Source of the DNA: Piscicola geometra
Lineage: Eukaryota > Annelida > Clitellata > Hirudinida > Piscicolidae
Direction: 5' to 3'
Assembly: GCA_943735955.1 (NCBI GenBank)
Contig: OX030955.1
Location: 12,223,220-12,287,219 of the forward strand
DNA length: 64,000 nucleotides
Both the position numbers and the translations under genes were made by a program. The notes below the pieces were generated by a model. It did not search any database, was not told the DNA's origin, and saw nothing but the letters and a program-made list of their open reading frames with translations. Shown here piece by piece: positions 58,108 to 64,000 of the stretch. Position 1 is the stretch's first letter. Every line of letters begins with the position of its first letter.

Positions 58108-58379
58108 CCCGTATAGCCCATATGGGACCCACTTAATTTGGTGTAGCATTTTGACATGGGTCCCATATGGGCTGCCCATATAGGGCCCATATGGGCTGCC
58201 GATCTAGGGCCCATATAGGCTGCCTATATAGTTGCCCATATAGCCCATATGGGACCCACTTAATTTGGTGTAGCATTTTGACATGGGTCCCATATGGGCT
58301 GCCCATATGGGGCCCATATAGTTGCCCATATGGGACCCATATAGGTCCCATATAGAATGTTCACTGGGATGTCTTTCCG

Positions 58380-58476
58380 TCAAGGCCTGAAGACGTATTT
58401 GATCAAGACGTGATGGCTGAGCGCTTTTGTTCACTTAGTAAAGGGCGCTATACAAATAATTAGTGATTGATTGATG
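58380..58476 (+). mobile_element. LINE/SINE 3' tail fragment
   Basis: Ends AGTAAAGGGCGCTATACAAATAATTAGTGATTGATTGATG, split here as the tail GGGCGCTATA plus (TTGA)n shared with 40166-40203 and the nested piece at 37984. Confidence 0.6.
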
Positions 58477-58488
58477 TCAAGGCTGATA

Positions 58489-58551
<63 letters not shown>
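58489..58551. repeat. (ATT)n microsatellite
   Basis: About 21 uninterrupted triplets. Confidence 0.95.
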
Positions 58552-58554
<3 letters not shown>

Positions 58555-59105
58555 CAAAAAAATTCGAAAACGTTCCACAGGGCTTGTTGGATGGCCAAAA
58601 TCATTTACTGTCTTAAAATTATTTATTTTCGTTTACATATCAGCTGAGTGCACAAGAATTGTCATCTCCCGGTTACTTTAACACTTTAATTTTTAAGGTT
58701 TCATTAAAACCTGGTTCACATATACTCTAAGAAATTATCTATATTTTTATCTTTCTTTGAAAAATATTTACAAAGCTGTGGGTGAAACTGTAATCAAGTT
58801 CTTGTGGTATTCAAGTGGAACTGACGAGATGAGTTCCAAAACCTGTTAAGTACAAATTTTCAAAAATTGAGTTATCCTTCTTATTAGCTTCAAAGTTTTC
58901 ATTAGCATGTTTTCAGAAAGTATGATCTCCAAAAGCGGTTAAATGCCATTTTATAGGCTCTAGAAAAATGTGCTAACAGTCAAAAACTGGCAAGTACGTG
59001 CATGCTTGCCTTCCATTACCCGATAAGTAGACCAGATTAATGAAGAAGATCCTGGTTATTGACTATTTCATTGATCATTTATTTATTTTAATTTTTCAAA
59101 CAATA
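58552..59105. other. Intergenic
   Basis: No gene. AAAACCTGTTAAGTACAA near 58838 recurs exactly near 59755. Confidence 0.45.
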
Positions 59106-59612
59106 ATTTTTTTTATATAGTAAATTTTTTTTATATAGTAAATTTTTTTTATATAGTAAATTTTTTTTATATAGTAATTTTTTTTATATAATAAATTTTT
59201 TTATATAGTAAATTTTTTTTATATAGTAAATTTTTTTTATATAGTAAATTTTTTTTATAGAGTAAATTTTTTTTATATAGTAAATTTTTTTTATATAGTA
59301 AATTTTTTTTAAATAGTAAATTTTTTTATATAGTAAATTTTTTTATATAGTAAATTTTTTTATATAGTAAATTTTTTTTATATAGTAATTTTTTTTATAT
59401 AGTAAATTTTTTTTATATAGTAAATTTTTTTTATATAGTAAATTTTTTTTATATAGTAAATTTTTTTTACATAGTAAATTTTTTTATATAGTAGATTTTT
59501 TTTATATATTAAATTTTTTTGTATATAGTAAATTTTTTTTATATAGTAAATTTTTTTTATATAGTAAATTTTTTTTATTTAGTAAATTTTTTTTATTTAC
59601 TAAATTTTTTTT
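59106..59612. repeat. AT-only tandem repeat, unit about 19 bp (TATATAGTAAATTTTTTT)
   Basis: About 27 copies with variable T-run length and scattered substitutions. Confidence 0.93.
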
Positions 59613-59779
59613 TCATGTTACAATTTAATTTTTCAAATTTACTTTTATGTAAAAAAATAATTTATAAACAAGATATGTGCTTTTTTTAATCCGTTTTATT
59701 TTAATATCTATTGCATTATGAGCATAATGTGGTAAATATATGAATGTTCCTTTCAAAACCTGTTAAGTACAATTTTTTT

Positions 59780-60165
59780 TGGCATTCATCCATCTCGTGA
59801 GATGATGATAGAGCTCTGATGTGTTTTTGACGGTAGCTTCTAGAGTGGCTTAGCAGACCGATCCTGGATCGACAGTCTCTGCTGCAGCGGCTGCAGGTGA
59901 AGTCGGATGGAGGATTGAGAGCCTAATTCTGCTGCCTCATCTTTCTTCTTTGCCTTCGGGATTCCAGATGTTGCCTGCGTTCTTCCTCGCCCTTTTTGAT
60001 GCCTTTGTGGACAGTCTGGTGCCAGCCCCTCCGGTCATCGGCTAGCTCTTCCCATCTGCCAGGGTCGATACCCGTACGTTCGAGATCGCGTTTGCAGACG
60101 TCTTTGAATACAACGACGAGTGTTATTAACGTGGCGTAAACCCGGACGGGCTTCAAAACCACGAT
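59780..60165 (-). mobile_element. LINE 3' end: C-terminal coding piece with zinc-finger-like tail
   Basis: The minus-strand frame 59923-60162 reads VVFKDVCKRDLERTGIDPGR, WEELADDRRGW, then a charged stretch. After a stop the frame continues as DFTCSRCSRDCRSRIGLLSH (about 59830-59900). KDVCKRDL...W..LA.DR..WR plus a final C-x2-C...SRIGL-SH is the usual C-terminus of a LINE type widespread in aquatic invertebrates. The 3' end is near 59780 (minus strand GATGAATGCC). Confidence 0.75.
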
Positions 60166-61540
60166 AGAAATGGTTTAATCTGAATTTTTGGACGTTTTGC
60201 GCTAATTCAATTTATATATATATATTTTAGATGTAGGGGGAGGTTGCATGAAATCGAACGATTTTCACACATAGCCTCATAGCTCAACTGCATAACCAAT
60301 AACGTAAATTAAAATTTATCCAGCCATTATATGGACTCTTTGTCTAACTATATCAACTTCAACATAAGAAACAAACAAAAAAGAAATATGAGCTTATTAA
60401 ACTCAAATTTGAACACTCAAAAATTCCATCCTGAGCAACTGGGTTCCCAAGATGGAATGCTTAGTTGCTTAAGATGAAATCATATCGTAGGAAATGAAAG
60501 TTGTAATTTAAACATTTTACTTATTATCCGACTAGCTTATTCATCTACAGAAAAACTTTTTTACGCTTTTTCAATACTGATCATTCAAAAATATCTGTAT
60601 TTATTCTGAAACATGTAGTCTTTCAGTTCCTTCTCAAAAGCGTAATCAATTTTTTTAAAACGTTATGAATTTTTTATGAAATTTTTAGAATTCTATTTTG
60701 AAGTAAACTATTTGGAATAACATGAGTTAAACTCGCTTTACCCAGAAAAATTTCTTTATTTCGCACTTCACTTTTAGCTTCAACCATTTCCCGTGCAACC
60801 CTCTAGTTTACAGTCAATTGAGACTAATGAGACGAAAGTTTGCATCTATTCAAATAAGAGATTTAGTTATAAATAGAACATACTTGTGTCAAAGCTAATG
60901 AATACTAACAGTTTTTTTATTTAATAAAAATGTGAATTATTAGTTTGTATTAATTTTCAATAGTCTATTTAGAATAAAAACTCAATATAGTCGACTATAT
61001 TGTATATAGTTTACATAGATTTATCATCCTCCGAGATGGACGAATGCTAGAGACAGATTCATCAATGTCTACAATCTCTTCCTACGTTTCATCTTAGGCA
61101 ACTATGACCATGCTACACATCCATGGTCACAACAGGCTGATCACTCAATTATTAATTATACTGCTTGCACACAATGAAACTGTAGTACATCATCTAATTA
61201 ATAATTAAAAAATATAAATTATACTCCCTCAGAAGTGAAAAAAAATAGCAAAGCGTAATCTCTAAACTTTTTTACTCTTCTAAAAAGATTTTTTTACTTA
61301 TTATAATTGAACGAGGCAACTTTCAGGAATGAAAACAACATACCAACATAAAAATGTGCTAAGAAGACGGATGCATGAATAGAACATTAAAAAATAGATT
61401 TATACATCGCATAGCTGTAAGTAAGCTCGTTCCATCTTAGAAACCGGTTCATCTTGAGCAACCTTCCCTTATCACTAATCCCTAAATAATGGTTTGAGCT
61501 AAAATACCAAAACAAGGTCTTAAAAACATCTTAATGATTA
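60166..61540. other. Intergenic with dispersed inverted words
   Basis: No gene. Near 60425-60485 the words AGATGGAATG and GTTGCTTAAGATGAA occur. Near 61425-61470 their complements TTCCATCTTAG and TTCATCTTGAGCAAC occur, with a further TTTCATCTTAGGCAACT near 61087. This may be a decayed inverted-repeat element. Confidence 0.35.
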
Positions 61541-61816
61541 TCATAATTACCCGGAATTACAAGTGCAATGTGTCAATGACACGTGTCTGAATGTTTTAGT
61601 ATTTAAGTATATTTACAAATCCGGGTGAATATTATTTTCTTTGTTGTCATAAAGTCTCTTCGTCATGGTTTAAAAAATCCTTTTATTTAATAATGGTGCT
61701 TTTCGAAAATTATGTATTTCATTTTTTTAATTCCCACACACAACCAGCCTCAACACCCCCTCCAAACGACCTCTATTCTTCACCACTGAACAACTCCCCC
61801 CCCCCTCTTTCCCCAG

Positions 61817-62505
61817 GTGAACTTCTCAAGAACCCTTGTGGGCACAGGCTTGGTGTTGCTAGCAATATTTTGTACGGCAGATGCGTTGATGTGCTACAGT
61901 AGTTCAGATTGCCGTGCGCCCCCAAGCTATAAAAAATGCAGCGGAGAAAGGGACAAGTCTTGTATAATCATGAGTCTTGAAATAGAAGGTGAGTGATTTG
62001 ATTGGTTTTTTTGGTTTATGAGTGTGGTTTGTTTCTCAAAGCTGTTTGTGAGCTTCAGAAAAAGTTGATTTTTTCTTCATTTTCACTAAATCTCGAAATC
62101 CTATATAAAATTGCATTTTACACCATTTTAATGATTATTTATTATTTTGGTTAATATATTAAAAAGTCAGTATAAATTAATGATTTTTCATCATAATCAT
62201 TCTCGTCGTCGTCATCTTCGTTATCATCATCATCATCATCATCGTTATCATCATCATCATCGTTATCATCATCATCATCATCATCGTTATCATCATCATA
62301 ATCATAATCATCATCATCATCATCATCATCATCATAAACATCATCATCTTCACCACCATCACAACAGCACCATCACAACAGCACCACATCGCAACCACCA
62401 CAGAAAGTTCAATCCGTGGCTGTAATAATATTGCTGAAGAAAGCTGCACAATTTCCCATTCACATCGTATTACTGGCTATAATAGTACAGTGTGCCGTTG
62501 CAAGA
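61817..62505 (+). CDS. Ly6/three-finger-type secreted protein, two exons visible
   Basis: Exon A, 61817-61988, follows a C/T tract and CCCCAG acceptor. It encodes a hydrophobic leader (RTLVGTGLVLLAIF, ending ADA) then LMCYSSSDC and two more cysteines. Exon B, 62404-62505, joins in phase 1 and encodes RGCNN, ESC, and VCRCK. The LxCY start after the leader and the later C-x7/8-C...VCxC order are those of Ly6/uPAR domains; a final exon with the usual terminal Cys-Asn is expected but not found. The first codon is GTG where the paralog at 53745 has ATG, so the start is either in an upstream exon or lost. Eight cysteines are visible. The family includes membrane-anchored and soluble forms. Confidence 0.6.
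62164..62360. repeat. (CAT)n microsatellite in the Ly6-type intron
   Basis: Imperfect CAT/CAC triplets from about 62190. Poly-His and poly-Met frames over it are artefacts. Confidence 0.9.
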
Positions 62506-62518
62506 GTAAGTAGTTGTC

Positions 62519-62640
62519 ACCAGGGGCGGCGATCTGCGGAAAATTTTGGGAGGGTCCTCTCCGGGGTTGGAATCAAACCGGGATTGGCCAATACAGTACC
62601 AGCGATACTTTTTAGTATTGCTTGCTGTAGTGCAAATTAT
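62519..62640. mobile_element. MITE family M copy 3, left-end fragment
   Basis: AGGGGCGGCGATCTGCGGAAAA and GGGAGGGTCC match the left end of copy 2 (46916). Starts 14 bp after the Ly6-type exon B donor. Confidence 0.5.
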
Positions 62641-63222
62641 TTTTGTATAAACTATTAATATTTGTATCACCAAACATTGAAAAAAAGTTTGATACTCAAT
62701 AAAACTACTTTTCTATTACCACTATGAGCGATTTGAGAAAAAAAGAATCGATTTTTAGTACCTTTTATTATTTCTCATCTATATAAATTCAATTACAACT
62801 AGCCATCAACCCATCAAAAAAATTTTATAACATCTTGTTTTCCATTCATTTCTGAGTCAAATAGTTTTAAAAAATTACAAATAGACTTAAATTTGCCAAA
62901 TTTATAAACAAATATAAATAAGTATAATTTTTTTGGCCCACAGTGAATATTTAGATAACATAAAATACCCTCTTTGCCTGTCCTCCTATTGTTTCCCCAC
63001 AGCTCGTTTACTCAAATTCCAAAAGACCCCTTCGAATGTCTAACCGTCTAGCAAATTCTTCTGCGAGCCTTTTAAAATCCAGACTGTTCAAGTATATCCT
63101 GATGTGCATGACAAACGGCCAGTGAATTGAAGCGAGGCTGTGTCATAGGTGCACGCAATCAAGTCTTAAGACGCCGCAAAGCACTAAAAGATCTTTCTGC
63201 AGTACATGACGTTGTTGGGCAC
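62641..63222. other. Intergenic or intron
   Basis: A fair acceptor (TTTCCCCACAG) ends at 63001 but the following frame gives no Ly6 terminal motif. Nothing else recognised. Confidence 0.35.
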
Positions 63223-64000
63223 TAGAGGTCGGACCGGGTACCCGATCTGACCGGGTACCCGCGGGTACCTGCGGGACTCCCGCGGGAACGGGAATGAAAA
63301 TTAATTTCGGGACGGGAAAAGTCGGGAACCGGGAATAGGTTTTCGGGACGGGAACGGGAACGGGAATCAACATTCAAATCGGGAACGGGAAAATTCGGGA
63401 ACGGGAATCAACTTTTAAATCGGGAACGGGAAAAACGGGAATAACAGTTATTGGGATTGGATTCTTTAACAATGATTTTTCAGCAAACTTCTAAGTATGG
63501 AAATCTTTATTTCATCGATACTCCGTACTTAAAATAAGTATCAAATGCAATAGAAATGTATAACGAAGCCACCATTGCCAATGTCGAAATCTCCAACACT
63601 ATATTTGAAGTTGTTATGATGAGTCCAAAGATTAGGGAGATTAGAACAAATGGGTGATGATGAAAACTTTTCAGATAAAATCAAACTGGTCAGTTTTATT
63701 ATTTTAATTTTATAAATAAATACTTTGAATTTGAATGATTAATTTCCAAATGATTGCTCAGTTGATCATTTCGACAAAAGAAAAGATGCCATTGATCTTA
63801 TTCCTATGACAGCATGTCTGTTGCATCCCCAGTATGAAAGAATAATTGGAAAAAGTTTGGGATAGAAGAGAAATAAATACCAAGACTTTCATTAGAGAAA
63901 ATTTAATTCTATTTTGTACAGCCAGACCAAGCTGCAGTGCCGTTGAGAAAAAAAACAAATGATGGTTATTTAGACCTATTATGTTTGTTTTGATAACGTA
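63223..64000 (+). mobile_element. hAT family G, copy B, runs off the window
   Basis: Left end TAGAGGTCGGACCGGGTACC, then GGGTACCCG repeats and many GGGAACGGGAA runs to about 63440. A plus-strand transposase remnant follows from about 63786 (DAIDLIPMTACLLHPQYERI, a stop, then DQ-like scraps), homologous to 52386-52660 of copy A. The first half of the transposase is absent, so this copy is internally deleted. Confidence 0.75.
63786..63990 (+). pseudogene. hAT transposase remnant, copy B
   Basis: ACLLHPQYERIIGKSLG ends in a stop; after frame changes DGYLDLLC-like sequence appears. Same region as in copy A but independently broken. Confidence 0.65.

Larger units (their letters stand above)
54501..58371. 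mobile_element. Foldback-type element with TATATGGG minisatellite arms
   Basis: The left tip reads CCTAGTGAGCATTCTATATGGG. The right tip, on the minus strand, reads CCCAGTGAACATTCTATATGGG. The left arm (54501-55815) is about 14 copies of a 75-100-bp unit holding CCTATATGGGTCCTATATGGG, AAATGGGCTTT and a spacer ending near GTGTTTTTATGGAAAG. The right arm (58108-58371) is the inverted equivalent with a different spacer (GTGTAGCATTTTGACATGGG twice). No transposase is recognised. A clear target duplication is not visible. The element contains another one at 55828-57474. Confidence 0.65.

Noticed and set aside
62147..62449. Poly-His frame over the CAT tract
   Set aside because: Microsatellite artefact inside an intron.
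62990..63055. Third exon of the Ly6-type gene after the TTTCCCCACAG acceptor
   Set aside because: The in-phase frame ends quickly and lacks the terminal Cys-Asn motif.

Overview
The window comes from an animal nuclear genome that is AT-rich and full of transposons. Replication-dependent histone genes with metazoan-type 3' stem-loops, GT-AG introns, LINEs, tRNA-derived SINEs and hAT/piggyBac elements all point to this. The phylum cannot be fixed from sequence alone; a marine invertebrate is a reasonable guess.

1-23963 is a tandem histone array of four full units (5,611, 5,582, 5,610 and 5,603 bp, measured H2B to H2B) plus the start of a fifth. Each unit carries two divergent pairs, H2B(-)/H2A(+) and H3(-)/H4(+), and no H1. 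Each pair shares a bidirectional promoter with facing TATA boxes and repeats of the word GACTAAAGT. In the H2B/H2A promoter five forward copies lie exactly 43 bp apart. Units are nearly identical, including 2.7 kb of non-coding spacer, which suggests concerted evolution. The array stops inside the fifth H2A at a 200-N assembly gap.

24164-32840 holds a LINE-like 3' tail that runs into about 8.45 kb of uninterrupted (GATA)n.

32841-64000 is accessory sequence with small secreted-protein genes among nested mobile elements. The best gene (33683-37384, + strand) is an eight-exon model of 184 residues: a signal peptide and four modules with spacing C-x7-C-x-C-x4/8-C-x5/6-C-x4-C, each built from a phase-symmetric exon pair. 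Its intron 3 contains an old MITE that was later hit by a piggyBac-like element. Other gene-like loci are a 39-residue secreted peptide with its own TATA promoter (44500-44798), a PAN/apple-like exon (47309-47538), and two paralogous Ly6/three-finger-type exons 8 kb apart (53745 and 61817). One of the Ly6 copies has lost two cysteines and its reading frame.

The mobile elements can be layered in time. A hAT element with an exact 8-bp target duplication splits an RNase-H-bearing LINE, and a LINE-tail fragment sits inside that hAT. A foldback element whose arms are TATATGGG minisatellites contains a second element with a perfect 9-bp target duplication. Two copies of another hAT family have G-rich, quadruplex-prone ends. 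I found no prokaryotic features, CRISPR arrays or rRNA genes.
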